This document shows positions 18,621-26,630 of a stretch of DNA of 64,000 bases, piece after piece (positions within the stretch are counted from its first letter, which is position 1; each line of letters opens with the position of its first letter). Source of the DNA: an uncultured Odoribacter sp. (GTDB taxonomy: Bacteria; Bacteroidota; Bacteroidia; Bacteroidales; Marinifilaceae); assembly GCA_910588375.1 (NCBI GenBank), contig CAJUQA010000002.1, forward strand, positions 186,001 through 250,000. The letters run 5' to 3'. The position numbers were made by a program, and so were the translations under genes. The notes beneath the pieces were generated by a model. The model had not been told where the DNA came from. It did no database searches and saw only the letters and a list, made by a program, of their open reading frames with translations.

Positions 18621-18743
18621 TTTCCCTGGGGTTTCTCTCATAGCACGGCGTAGCAATTGGAATGTAGCGGCGTATCACTTACGCTCCCGGCTGCCGTTGG
18701 TCCGCTTCTACATCCCAGTTGACTCGGAGGTGATGGAGGGAAA
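18621..18743. ncRNA. Candidate branched structured element, strand unknown
   Basis: About 123 bases with no credible gene fold into a closed, branched shape. TTTCCCT (18621-18627) pairs with AGGGAAA (18737-18743). CAATTGGAATGTAG (18654-18667) pairs with CTACATCCCAGTTG (18708-18721) with one wobble and one mismatch. Inside that, GCGTA (18670-18674) pairs with TACGC (18680-18684) and CGG (18688-18690) with CCG (18694-18696). The nested arms suggest a structured RNA or a dispersed repeat. It is not a tRNA: the arm lengths and conserved bases do not fit. Confidence 0.4.
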
Positions 18744-18792
18744 CTAATGAGCAACGTATAAGAAAGTTGAAAGGGTTAAAGAAGTTAAAGAG

Positions 18793-18823
18793 GTTGAAAC
18801 GGAGTCTCTCTTCAACTTTTTTT
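18793..18823 (+). terminator. Hairpin followed by seven T
   Basis: GTTGAA (18793-18798) pairs with TTCAAC (18811-18816), with GAG and CTC able to pair inside, and seven T follow (18817-18823). It could end a plus-strand transcript of the element at 18621-18743. It overlaps the promoter block at 18806-18832, so the two readings compete. Confidence 0.4.
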
Positions 18824-18832
18824 CTACCTTTG
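18806..18832 (+). promoter_or_regulatory. Promoter block ahead of the structured leader
   Basis: CTCTCTTCAACTTTTTTTC is followed by the -7 element TACCTTTG (18825-18832), nearly identical to the recQ promoter block. A start about 6-8 bases downstream would place the leader RNA from about 18838, right at the first long hairpin. Confidence 0.5.
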
Positions 18833-18833
18833 T

Positions 18834-19073
18834 TCCGCTATGATGAGAGTAAGTGTATTCCGTCATAGCGGACATATTTAATTTGAAGCGTTTAGATTTA
18901 TCCTTACATCGAAAATCGCCAATTTTCAATATCGAAGGATAAGCAGCACAAACGCTCACGTTTGCCGTATATATCTTCTATATACCCGGTCAAGCGTGGG
19001 TAACTGTTTATTTCGATATGGGTGTTTGGCGATACCTCGATGTAGATAAACTAAAGTTCCCACGCTTTTTTAT
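18834..19073 (+). ncRNA. Structured leader with four hairpins and a terminal T-run
   Basis: In order: TCCGCTATGA (18834-18843) pairs perfectly with TCATAGCGGA (18863-18872). AGCGTTT (18887-18893) pairs with AAACGCT (18950-18956), enclosing TTATCCTT (18898-18905) with AAGGATAA (18935-18942). GTATATA (18967-18973) pairs with TATATAC (18979-18985). AAGCGTGGG (18992-19000) pairs with CCCACGCTT (19059-19067), extended by AAC/GTT and GTTTAT (19006-19011)/ATAAAC (19046-19051), then a run of T. AAACG (18950-18954) can instead pair with CGTTT (18959-18963), so the second arm has an alternative state. The last arm looks like an intrinsic terminator 53 bp before the next gene. Either a small RNA or an attenuating leader. 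Confidence 0.5.
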
Positions 19074-19125
19074 TGTCATTAACCAGCCTTTCCGGGGACT
19101 TCAAGGTGCTAAGTAATTTTCGTAT

Positions 19126-22100
19126 ATGAAGAAATTATTTGGATGTGTCAGTGTGTGTCAAATCTTCTTGCCCGTATTATTGTTGTTGTGTACAATTGCG
19201 GGCGTCAAAGCGAACAACATCCGTGTGGAGGGCAAAACGCGAGTGACTGGTTTTACAGGCGATACTGCCATTGTTGAAGTCACTCTTCGTTGGGACAACT
19301 CCTGGCGGGATGATTTCAACTGGGATGCCGCCTGGGTGTTCTTTAAGTTCAAGAAACGGGGTCTGGAGAATGCGTGGCAGCATGCTTACCTTTCTTCTTC
19401 CGGTCATGTATTGAGTACTGCCGCCGGTAACGAGGGAGGCGGTTACGCTTACATGGTGGGAGTAAATGCCGGAAAGGTAAACGGATTGTACGTTATGCGT
19501 AACGGAATCTCAGAAGGGAATGTCAGTGTACGATTACAGGCGAAATGGCCACTTAACGGTACAGGCTTGACCAAAAGTGATTTCGGTAATGCTCTGAATG
19601 AGATTTACGTTGCCGTTCATGCCATCGAAATGGTCTACATCCCTTACAACAGCTATTACTTAGGGGACGGGGCGTCCAATAATATGCTGATATCTAATCA
19701 AGAAATTGCAAATCAAGGGTATTGTACAACTTCTAGTATATATAATGGTTATCCTGCTTCAAACGCAATATCTGGCAATTCCAGCTATTGGTGTTCTGCT
19801 GGAACCGGAAATGAGGAATGGTGGCAGATAAAACTTGCAACTCCTTGCACAATAACCTCTTTTGCATTGGGTGTTTATGCTTCGGTACAATACGGATATT
19901 TGGAAGGTTCAAATACAGGGTTGAGTGGAGATTGGAAAACTTTATGGTCAGGAGGGAACAATTGTTTTCCGGTTACGTCTTCTTATCCTTTTTCTACTTA
20001 TCTGACGGTTGTTTCTCCCGGCTCTTACACTTACTATCGTATTCGAATGAAAAGCAGTAGTTATAGCGGGATTTACAATATTTCTTTGAAGTCACAGGGA
20101 AGTCCGATACTTATTAATTCAGAGAATATTTTAATGTTGGGAATAAAAGGTGATAATAATCTTGTTTCCCTTTCCGCTTCTTATCCGAAAGGGTATGCCG
20201 GATTCTACATCATGAAATACGAGACGAGCCAGGAGCAGTATGTAGAATTCCTCAACTCTCTGACCCTCGACCAGCAGAAAGCACGGGTAGCAAACAACAA
20301 CTTCTCTACCATGAAGAGGGGGGATTACGTGTTCGGGGACTTGAAAACACCGAGCAATAGAAACGGCATCGTGTTTGTGGAACAGCGTACCCCGACCGCT
20401 CCGGTGGTTTTCGGTAACAATCTCAATCCCGCAAACGACCTCTTTAGTACAGACGACGGTCAGACGTTGGCTTGTAATTACATGAGCATCGAGGATATGA
20501 TAGCGTATTGCAGTTGGAGCGGTTTACGTCCGATGAGTGAATTGGAATACGAGAAGGCTTGCCGCCGTCCATACCCTCAGTTACCGGAAGCGGGAGAGTA
20601 TGCCTGGAATAGCAACACAGGAGTAAACTCCTTGAACGGTCTGAGTGATTTGGCTTATTTGGGTGATGAGCGGGAAGTGGCGAACAACGCTTCTCGGAAT
20701 GTGAACGGCGGTATAAACAACCGTCTAACCGGTCCCGTACGTTGCGGAATGTTTGCGACGTCTTCGACCTCGCAGTTACAGTCGGGCGGAACGTATTGGG
20801 GCGTGATGGATATGAGCGGGAATTTAAAGGAGTTATGCGTGAACGTGAACTACACGAACTTTGACGGTGCGGGTTGTGGTGCGGGAGTGTATAATGCCAA
20901 TCTTTGGGACAAGACAGTCAACCGTTACGGAGTGCGTGGCGGCGGCTTCACAAGTGTAGACAGCCTCCTAAGAACTTCCGACCGGACAGAGGCAATGAAC
21001 TATTTCACAGCCATCACCCAGCGGGACAGCACAGTGGGATTCCGCGGAGTGTATAATTTATCGGGTATTGCTATTGACGGTGGGAAGATACGGGTCTCAA
21101 AAGACACACTTTGTCCGGGGGATGAAGCAAATATCATCAACATAGCGGAAGCCTCCTGTCCAGACTTACCGGACGTACGCTTTCAATATACATGGTACGT
21201 AAAGAAACCAGGGGAGGCACAATACATCCTGATTGAAAACGCGACCGGCAAAGATTTAACATATGACGGACTGGAAAATACAACCACAAACACCGTTACC
21301 TACCAATTTAAAAGAACGGGAATATGCGCCATGGGGGAAACTTTCACCACGGTTTCCGTTATACTTTCCGCACCCATTCAAATTATAAAACAACCTTACG
21401 ACACTGACAGGTCCTGCGACTTTTTTATTTTGAGAGTAGAGGCAAAGGGGGGAAATATATTAACTTATCAATGGCAAAAAGAGGGAAGTGACATTGCTGG
21501 TGCCACATCATCAACTTATATGAAATCACCGACAAGCAGTGCTGATGTTGCCGGTTATCGCTGTCAGATAAAAAGCGGTTCATGTATAACTTACTCGGAA
21601 GTAGCCAAGGTTGCCAACATGCCGGATGTGAACACATTAATAGATACACGAGACGGGAAAACATATCCTGCAATTAAAATCGGAGAACAGTGCTGGATGG
21701 GAAAGAATCTGAATTACGGGGTTATAAACAGTACGAAATATTGTTATAACAACACAGAAAGCAATTGCGATCAATACGGCGGTATGTACACCTGGTATAT
21801 GGCAATGAATAACGCGCCTGCCAGTTCTGTCGGCGTACAGGGTATATGTCCTCAAGGATGGCATATTCCAACTCCGACGGAATGGAATACATTGAAAAGT
21901 AATTGGAGTACCAATTGGAATGTGCAAAAAGGAGGCCACCGGATTGCTTCACAAGGAGGAAAATTCAGAGGATTAGGCTCTACTGGTTGCTGGTGGGCCA
22001 CTCAGGTTATGGGAGCGTATGCTGGTTTTGCATCCGGAGGTGCTGCTCCGTCTTCTTCTTATGATTATGCACTTGGTATTTACAAGTATCCAACCGACTG

Positions 22101-22131
22101 GAACAGCGTCCGTTGTATAAAGACGAAATAA
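19126..22131 (+). CDS. Secreted mosaic protein: FGE-like domain with inserted discoidin-like domain, Ig-like and Fib_succ_major domains
   Basis: 1001 residues with a signal peptide (LPVLLLLCTIAGVKA). Residues about 30-180 form a beta-rich head. A formylglycine-generating-enzyme-like domain starts at MVYIPYNSYYLGDGAS (near 185) and resumes at GFYIMKYETSQEQYVEFLN (near 362), with LRPMSELEYEKACRR, GVMDMSGNLKELC and YGVRGGGFTS later. Between the halves lies a discoidin (F5/8 C)-like domain at about 195-335 (PASNAISGNSSYWCS, WWQIKL, YLEGSNTGLSGDWKTL, YYRIRM), encoded by visibly AT-richer DNA. An Ig-like region follows (about 670-840). The C terminus (845-1001) is a Fibrobacter succinogenes major paralogous domain (GEQCWMGKNLNYG, CPQGWHIPTPTEWNTL, SVRCIK). 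Likely surface or secreted, binding role. The structured leader lies just upstream. Confidence 0.88.
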   Translation: MKKLFGCVSVCQIFLPVLLLLCTIAGVKANNIRVEGKTRVTGFTGDTAIVEVTLRWDNSWRDDFNWDAAWVFFKFKKRGLENAWQHAYLSSSGHVLSTAAGNEGGGYAYMVGVNAGKVNGLYVMRNGISEGNVSVRLQAKWPLNGTGLTKSDFGNALNEIYVAVHAIEMVYIPYNSYYLGDGASNNMLISNQEIANQGYCTTSSIYNGYPASNAISGNSSYWCSAGTGNEEWWQIKLATPCTITSFALGVYASVQYGYLEGSNTGLSGDWKTLWSGGNNCFPVTSSYPFSTYLTVVSPGSYTYYRIRMKSSSYSGIYNISLKSQGSPILINSENILMLGIKGDNNLVSLSASYPKGYAGFYIMKYETSQEQYVEFLNSLTLDQQKARVANNNFSTMKRGDYVFGDLKTPSNRNGIVFVEQRTPTAPVVFGNNLNPANDLFSTDDGQTLACNYMSIEDMIAYCSWSGLRPMSELEYEKACRRPYPQLPEAGEYAWNSNTGVNSLNGLSDLAYLGDEREVANNASRNVNGGINNRLTGPVRCGMFATSSTSQLQSGGTYWGVMDMSGNLKELCVNVNYTNFDGAGCGAGVYNANLWDKTVNRYGVRGGGFTSVDSLLRTSDRTEAMNYFTAITQRDSTVGFRGVYNLSGIAIDGGKIRVSKDTLCPGDEANIINIAEASCPDLPDVRFQYTWYVKKPGEAQYILIENATGKDLTYDGLENTTTNTVTYQFKRTGICAMGETFTTVSVILSAPIQIIKQPYDTDRSCDFFILRVEAKGGNILTYQWQKEGSDIAGATSSTYMKSPTSSADVAGYRCQIKSGSCITYSEVAKVANMPDVNTLIDTRDGKTYPAIKIGEQCWMGKNLNYGVINSTKYCYNNTESNCDQYGGMYTWYMAMNNAPASSVGVQGICPQGWHIPTPTEWNTLKSNWSTNWNVQKGGHRIASQGGKFRGLGSTGCWWATQVMGAYAGFASGGAAPSSSYDYALGIYKYPTDWNSVRCIKTK

Positions 22132-22143
22132 CTCAACTTTTTT

Positions 22144-22170
22144 AACTCTTCAACTTTTTTATTATCTTGC
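22144..22170 (+). promoter_or_regulatory. Promoter block ahead of the biotin genes
   Basis: AACTCTTCAACTTTTTTAT is followed by TATCTTGC, a one-base departure from TAnnTTTG, 14 bp upstream of the ATG at 22184. It matches the recQ, queC and 18806 blocks in sequence and spacing, and begins 12 bp after the stop of the mosaic surface gene. Confidence 0.42.
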
Positions 22171-22183
22171 GGCGCGTTTGCGT

Positions 22184-22543
22184 ATGATACGAAATAGTGA
22201 ACATAGAGCCCCCGTAATTTACTTTTCCCAATGGAGCCGGAAAGGATATGCCGTTTTTGCTGCATTGGGAAAAGAAGTTGCCTTTGCCACCGTGTCTATT
22301 AATATTTGTGAACGGGCTTTGTTAAAGTCGGCGAAAAAGGGAGTGGTGATTGAAGAGATGGACGACGCAAAGGAATGTGTTTTGCGGGAAAAAGCTATGC
22401 GCTCGACGACAGAGACAGGATACCGGAGGCAAGCGGGAGAGGTGTGTGCAGACGCAAACGGTATGGAGGATAAAATTGAATGTACAATGATAAGGAGGTA
22501 TGTCCCGGTGGGGCGTACCTCTTTTTTATGCGGAAAACGATGA
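22184..22543 (+). CDS. Small conserved-looking protein, first gene of the biotin operon
   Basis: 119 residues from the ATG at 22184; a TTG 6 bp upstream is also in frame. The start HRAPVIYFSQWSRKGYAVFA, then LGKEVAFATVSINICERAL, resembles a short conserved protein I have seen in Bacteroidetes, but I cannot name a function. The C-terminal third (GRTSFLCGKR end) is atypical and is read through the hairpin at 22492-22527, so the functional part may be only the first 60-80 residues. Its TGA overlaps the bioB ATG as ATGA, which argues for translational coupling. Confidence 0.6.
   Translation: MIRNSEHRAPVIYFSQWSRKGYAVFAALGKEVAFATVSINICERALLKSAKKGVVIEEMDDAKECVLREKAMRSTTETGYRRQAGEVCADANGMEDKIECTMIRRYVPVGRTSFLCGKR
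22492..22527 (+). terminator. Terminator-like hairpin just before bioB, possible attenuator
   Basis: GAGGTATGTCC (22495-22505) pairs with GGGCGTACCTC (22511-22521) through two G-U wobbles, with a further AA/TT extension, a short loop, and six T at 22522-22527. It stands 13 bp before the bioB ATG and inside the reading frame of the small gene. A ribosome on the small gene would disrupt it, so it could attenuate bioB. Confidence 0.6.
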
Positions 22544-23496
22544 TAAAAGAGTTGCAGGAAAAAGTATTGGCAGGAGAAGCCCTGGAGCGGGAGAAAGCTG
22601 TGGCCTTGAGCAAGGTAGCGGACAAAGAGGCTTTATATCAGGCTGCTGGAGAAATCAGAGACAGGAAATGCGGCAGGCATTTCGATACGTGTTCCATTGT
22701 AAACGCCCGTTCGGGAAGGTGTTCGGAAAATTGCCACTGGTGCGCACAGTCGGCTGTGTTTAAAACCCATGTGGAGGAGTATGAACTCATTGATGAGCAG
22801 ACGTGTGTGGATTTGGCGCTAAAGAACGCGGAATACGGCGTGAGCAAGTTTTCTTTTGTCACGAGCGGCAGGGCGTTATCGGACCGGCATATTGACACGA
22901 TTTGCGAATATGCCCGGCGGATTCATGCCCGCGCCCCGATTCACCTTTGCGCCTCCATGGGATTATTGAAAAAAGAGCAGCTACAGCTTCTGAAAGAAGC
23001 CGGTATACCTCGCTATCATTGTAATCTGGAGACCTCGCCGCGCTATTTTTCCCGTTTGTGCAGTACCCATTCGACGGCGGACAAAATAGAGACCATCCGG
23101 GCGGCACAATCTATCGGTATGGAAGTCTGTTCCGGCGGTATTATCGGTATGGGCGAGACAATGGAGGACAGAATAGATTTGGCACTGACGCTGCGGGAGT
23201 TGGGGATTAAGTCCATTCCTATCAATATTTTGAACCCGATACCCGGTACTCCCTTGGAAAAGGCGGCACCATTGGCGGATGATGAGATACTGACCACTAT
23301 TGCGCTTTTCCGCTTTATCAATCCGGATGCTTATCTGCGTTTTGCCGGCGGGCGTCTGCTGATACAGCATCTTGAACGCCGGGCCATTGAAACCGGTATC
23401 AATGCCGCCATTGTCGGGGATATGCTGACGACCTTGGGGTCTAAAGTGCTGGAAGATATGCAGAAAATCAAAGATTTGGGATTTTATAATGAATGA
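22540..23496 (+). CDS. bioB: Biotin synthase
   Basis: 318 residues from the ATG at 22540 (MIKELQEKVLAGEAL); an ATG at 22528 is also possible. A radical SAM enzyme that inserts sulfur into dethiobiotin. The cluster motif CSENCHWCAQS (C-x3-C-x2-C) is near residue 60, after the arginine-rich NARSGR segment. The [2Fe-2S] ligand region is seen in HYNLETSPRYF-like sequence (YHCNLETSPRYF), and NPIPGTPLE and YLRFAGGR follow. First structural gene of bioB-A-F-G-C; bioA overlaps its stop as ATGA. Confidence 0.96.
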   Translation: MIKELQEKVLAGEALEREKAVALSKVADKEALYQAAGEIRDRKCGRHFDTCSIVNARSGRCSENCHWCAQSAVFKTHVEEYELIDEQTCVDLALKNAEYGVSKFSFVTSGRALSDRHIDTICEYARRIHARAPIHLCASMGLLKKEQLQLLKEAGIPRYHCNLETSPRYFSRLCSTHSTADKIETIRAAQSIGMEVCSGGIIGMGETMEDRIDLALTLRELGIKSIPINILNPIPGTPLEKAAPLADDEILTTIALFRFINPDAYLRFAGGRLLIQHLERRAIETGINAAIVGDMLTTLGSKVLEDMQKIKDLGFYNE

Positions 23497-24785
23497 ATAA
23501 CTTTATGGATACGATAGCTTTATTGAAATTCGACCGGGAGCACATATGGCATCCCTATACTTCAACGACAGCCCCGTTGCCGGTATATCTCGTGAAGAGG
23601 GCGGAAGGTGTATATATTGAACTGGAAGACGGTCGGCGTTTGATTGACGGCATGTCTTCGTGGTGGTGCGAGATACACGGCTATAACCATCCCGTGTTGA
23701 ATGCAGCGATAGAGAAGCAGTTGCACGATATGTCGCATGTCATGTTCGGGGGATTGACGCATCGGCCGGCAGTGGAATTGGCGGAAAAAGTGTTGTCGCT
23801 GGCACCGCGGAGCATGGAAAAGATATTTTTCAGCGATTCCGGTTCGGTTGCCGTGGAAGTGGCGATGAAAATGGCGTTGCAATACTGGTATGCGGCAGGC
23901 AAGGAAGAGAAGAAGCATTTTATGACCATTACCAAGGGGTACCACGGCGACACCTGGAATGCGATGTCGGTCTGCGATCCGGTGACGGGAATGCACGGCA
24001 TCTTTCACGGTTGTTTGCCGATACAGTATTTTGTGGAGCATCCCCAGTGCCGTTTCGGAGCACCCTGCACGGAAGAGGATATACAGCCTTTCAGGGCGTG
24101 TCTGGAGGCGCACCACGACACGATTGCTGCGGTGATTCTGGAACCCATCGTACAAGGTGCGGGAGGCATGTGGTTTTATTCGGCGGATTATTTGAAGCAG
24201 GTACGGGAGTTATGTGATAAATTTGACGTACTTTTGATTTGTGATGAAATCGCCACCGGTTTCGGCAGAACGGGAAAGATGTGGGCGGTGGAACATGCCG
24301 GTATCGAACCCGATATCATGTGTATCGGCAAGGCATTGACCGGCGGTTACATGAGTTTTGCCGCCACGATGACAAGTGCCGGGGTTGCGGAGGTTATCTG
24401 TTCGAAGGATCCCTATGTGTTCATGCACGGGCCCACGTTTATGGGGAATCCGCTTGCCTGTGCGGTGGCAAACGCTTCCATCGACCTGATTAAGAGTTAT
24501 GATATGGAGCACAAAATCGGGGCGATAGAAAAGCAATTGCGGGAAGAATTGGCGGAAGCGGCAGCCTGGCCGCAGGTGGAAGATGTTCGGGTGTTGGGGG
24601 CGATAGGGGTTATCGAGATGAAGCAAGCGGTCAATATGGGAGAGATTCAGGCCATGTTCGTGCGGGAAGGCGTGTGGGTGAGACCGTTCGGCAAACTGGT
24701 GTATATCATGCCGCCGTTTGTCATCACACCGGAACAGTTGCACGAGCTAACATCCGCGTTGAAAAAGGTTGTACGTGAATTATAA
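23493..24785 (+). CDS. bioA: Adenosylmethionine--8-amino-7-oxononanoate aminotransferase
   Basis: 430 residues. A PLP enzyme that transfers the amino group of SAM to KAPA to give DAPA. Visible are REHIWHPYTS at the start (DHxxxWHPYT-type family signature), MSSWWCEIHGYNHP, the PLP aspartate in LLICDEIATGFGRTG, and the lysine in CIGKALTGGYMS. It starts within the bioB stop (ATGA overlap), so translation is coupled. Not fused to BioD, unlike some fungal and plant forms. Confidence 0.96.
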   Translation: MNNFMDTIALLKFDREHIWHPYTSTTAPLPVYLVKRAEGVYIELEDGRRLIDGMSSWWCEIHGYNHPVLNAAIEKQLHDMSHVMFGGLTHRPAVELAEKVLSLAPRSMEKIFFSDSGSVAVEVAMKMALQYWYAAGKEEKKHFMTITKGYHGDTWNAMSVCDPVTGMHGIFHGCLPIQYFVEHPQCRFGAPCTEEDIQPFRACLEAHHDTIAAVILEPIVQGAGGMWFYSADYLKQVRELCDKFDVLLICDEIATGFGRTGKMWAVEHAGIEPDIMCIGKALTGGYMSFAATMTSAGVAEVICSKDPYVFMHGPTFMGNPLACAVANASIDLIKSYDMEHKIGAIEKQLREELAEAAAWPQVEDVRVLGAIGVIEMKQAVNMGEIQAMFVREGVWVRPFGKLVYIMPPFVITPEQLHELTSALKKVVREL

Positions 24786-24803
24786 TATTATTCCATTTTC
24801 TCT

Positions 24804-25961
24804 ATGTTAGAGCGTTATATAAATAAATTGAAAACAATAAAGGAGGCGGGAAATTACAGGCGTCTCCGGGATATTCAGCACAACGGCTTCCTGATTCATG
24901 ACGAAGGCCGGGAAATGTTGAATCTTTCTTCCAATGATTATCTGGGGTTGTCCACTTATCCGAAACTGCTGGAGGAATTCCACAAGCAGACGGATGTAAA
25001 CGCGCTACCGTACAGTGCGGTATCGTCCCGACTGCTGTCCGGAAACCACGAGTACTATAAATTGCTGGAAGAGGATTTGGCGGACTGGTATAACAAGGAA
25101 GCGGCCTTGGTTTTCACTTCCGGCTACCATGCCAACATCGGTATATTGCCAGCGTTGACGACCAAACGGGATTTGATTGTGGCGGATAAACTGGTACACG
25201 CCAGCATTATCGACGGTTTGCGGCTGAGTGAAGCGGAGATGGCGCGTTACCGGCATATGGATATGGAGCATTTGAGGAGTATTCTTGTACAAAACCGGGA
25301 AAAATACGAAAATGTCTTTATCGTCACGGAATCCGTTTTCAGTATGGACGGCGACGTGACCAATTTGCAGGAGCTCTGCGAAATAAAAAAGGAGTTCGAT
25401 GCTTTTCTCTATGTGGATGAAGCCCATGCGGTGGGTGTGAGGGGGACAAACGGGCTGGGATGCTGTGAGGAGCAGGCATGTACGGAGGATATTGATTTTA
25501 TTGTAGGAACATTCGGGAAAGCATTTGCCTCCATGGGGGCGTTTGTCGTGTGCAGCAAATTGTTTCGCGAATTTTTAATCAATACGCAACGCAGTCTGAT
25601 ATTCACGACGGCACTTCCGCCGGTCAATGTGGCGTGGACCCGGTTTGTACTGAACCGCATGCCCGATTTTTATGAATTGAGGTTGAAATTAAGCCGTATC
25701 GCTGAGCGGTTGCGGGAGGTGTTGCGGCAAAGGGGCTGGGAGACACGGGGGGATTCACACATTGTGCCTTTCCTGTGCGGTTCCAACGAGAGCAGTATCG
25801 AAATTGCCGATTTGTTGCGCGACAACGGTTTCTTTGCATTGCCCGTGAGGTATCCGACCGTTCCCAAGAATGAAGCCCGTATCCGCTTTTCGTTGAATGC
25901 GGCGATACCCGATGAAGACTATGAATGTCTGTTTGATTTTCTGTTGAACGGAATGGAATAA
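24804..25961 (+). CDS. bioF: 8-amino-7-oxononanoate synthase
   Basis: 385 residues, the normal size of this alpha-oxoamine synthase. It condenses pimeloyl-ACP with L-alanine to KAPA, using PLP. Motifs: NLSSNDYLGLSTYP near residue 40, the glycine/serine region SRLLSGNHEYY, DEAHAVGVRGTNGLG near 207, and the PLP lysine in GTFGKAFASMGAFV near 238. It follows bioA by 18 bp and precedes bioG by 12 bp. Confidence 0.95.
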   Translation: MLERYINKLKTIKEAGNYRRLRDIQHNGFLIHDEGREMLNLSSNDYLGLSTYPKLLEEFHKQTDVNALPYSAVSSRLLSGNHEYYKLLEEDLADWYNKEAALVFTSGYHANIGILPALTTKRDLIVADKLVHASIIDGLRLSEAEMARYRHMDMEHLRSILVQNREKYENVFIVTESVFSMDGDVTNLQELCEIKKEFDAFLYVDEAHAVGVRGTNGLGCCEEQACTEDIDFIVGTFGKAFASMGAFVVCSKLFREFLINTQRSLIFTTALPPVNVAWTRFVLNRMPDFYELRLKLSRIAERLREVLRQRGWETRGDSHIVPFLCGSNESSIEIADLLRDNGFFALPVRYPTVPKNEARIRFSLNAAIPDEDYECLFDFLLNGME

Positions 25962-25973
25962 GAGGATAAATCT

Positions 25974-26624
25974 ATGCGAATAGACTGGGTTCAACAGAAA
26001 GGTGAGGGGGTGCTTGTCGTTTTCTTCAACGGCTGGGGCATGGACTGCCGGGCGGTAGCTCACTTGCAGACGGATGCCGATTTGATGATTTGTTCCGATT
26101 ACCGTTCTTTGGAAGCGGAGGGAGGCATACCCGATTTTTCTCCTTATCATACGCTCTATGTCGTGGCTTGGTCTATGGGAGTATGGGCTGCCGCCAATGT
26201 TATGCCGGAATGGGGTGTGCAGCCCGACAGACTGGTCGCCCTTAACGGTACGGAAAGACCGGTGGATAATTTGTACGGCATTCCGGTACGCAGTTATGAA
26301 CTGACGGAAAACGGCATGACGGAACAAGGGAGGGAAAAATTCTTTGCCCGCATGTTTGCAGACAGGCGCGAGGCGGCGTTATTTTCTGTCAACAAACCCC
26401 GACGAATCTTAACGGAACAGGTCGAAGAGTTATGCTTGATTCACAAACTCAGCTCTGAGCATAAAAAGTGTATAAAATGGGATAAAATCTACATCTCGGA
26501 AAAAGACCTTATTTTTCCGCCAGCCAACCAACGGCATTGGTGGGAGGACAAAGCTCCGACGACAACCCTTGCCGGGGGACACTATCCGTTTTATCATTTC
26601 ACTGATTGGCAAGAGATATTATAA
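25974..26624 (+). CDS. bioG: Pimeloyl-ACP methyl ester esterase, BioG type (DUF452)
   Basis: 216 residues of an alpha/beta hydrolase. NGWGMD near the start forms the oxyanion region, the nucleophile stands in AWSMGVWAA near residue 65, and the catalytic histidine is probably in GGHYPFYHF near the C terminus. BioG frees pimeloyl-ACP from its methyl ester, the role BioH plays in E. coli. Its place between bioF and bioC supports the call. Confidence 0.92.
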   Translation: MRIDWVQQKGEGVLVVFFNGWGMDCRAVAHLQTDADLMICSDYRSLEAEGGIPDFSPYHTLYVVAWSMGVWAAANVMPEWGVQPDRLVALNGTERPVDNLYGIPVRSYELTENGMTEQGREKFFARMFADRREAALFSVNKPRRILTEQVEELCLIHKLSSEHKKCIKWDKIYISEKDLIFPPANQRHWWEDKAPTTTLAGGHYPFYHFTDWQEIL

Positions 26625-26630
26625 TTCTGT

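Noticed and set aside
18621..18743. tRNA gene because of the cloverleaf-like pairing
   Set aside because: No 7-5-5-5 arm set, no TTC-containing T loop, no anticodon arm of the right size, and no CCA-side acceptor geometry.
18744..18959. Minus-strand frame of 71 codons in the structured intergenic region
   Set aside because: It crosses several strong hairpins and the promoter block, and its product is low-complexity Ser/Thr/Lys without recognisable features.
18992..19067. Integron attC-like site suggested by the imperfect long palindrome
   Set aside because: The paired core-site sequences expected at attC ends (RYYYAAC and GTTRRRY) are not in place, and the hairpin ends in a T-run like a terminator.
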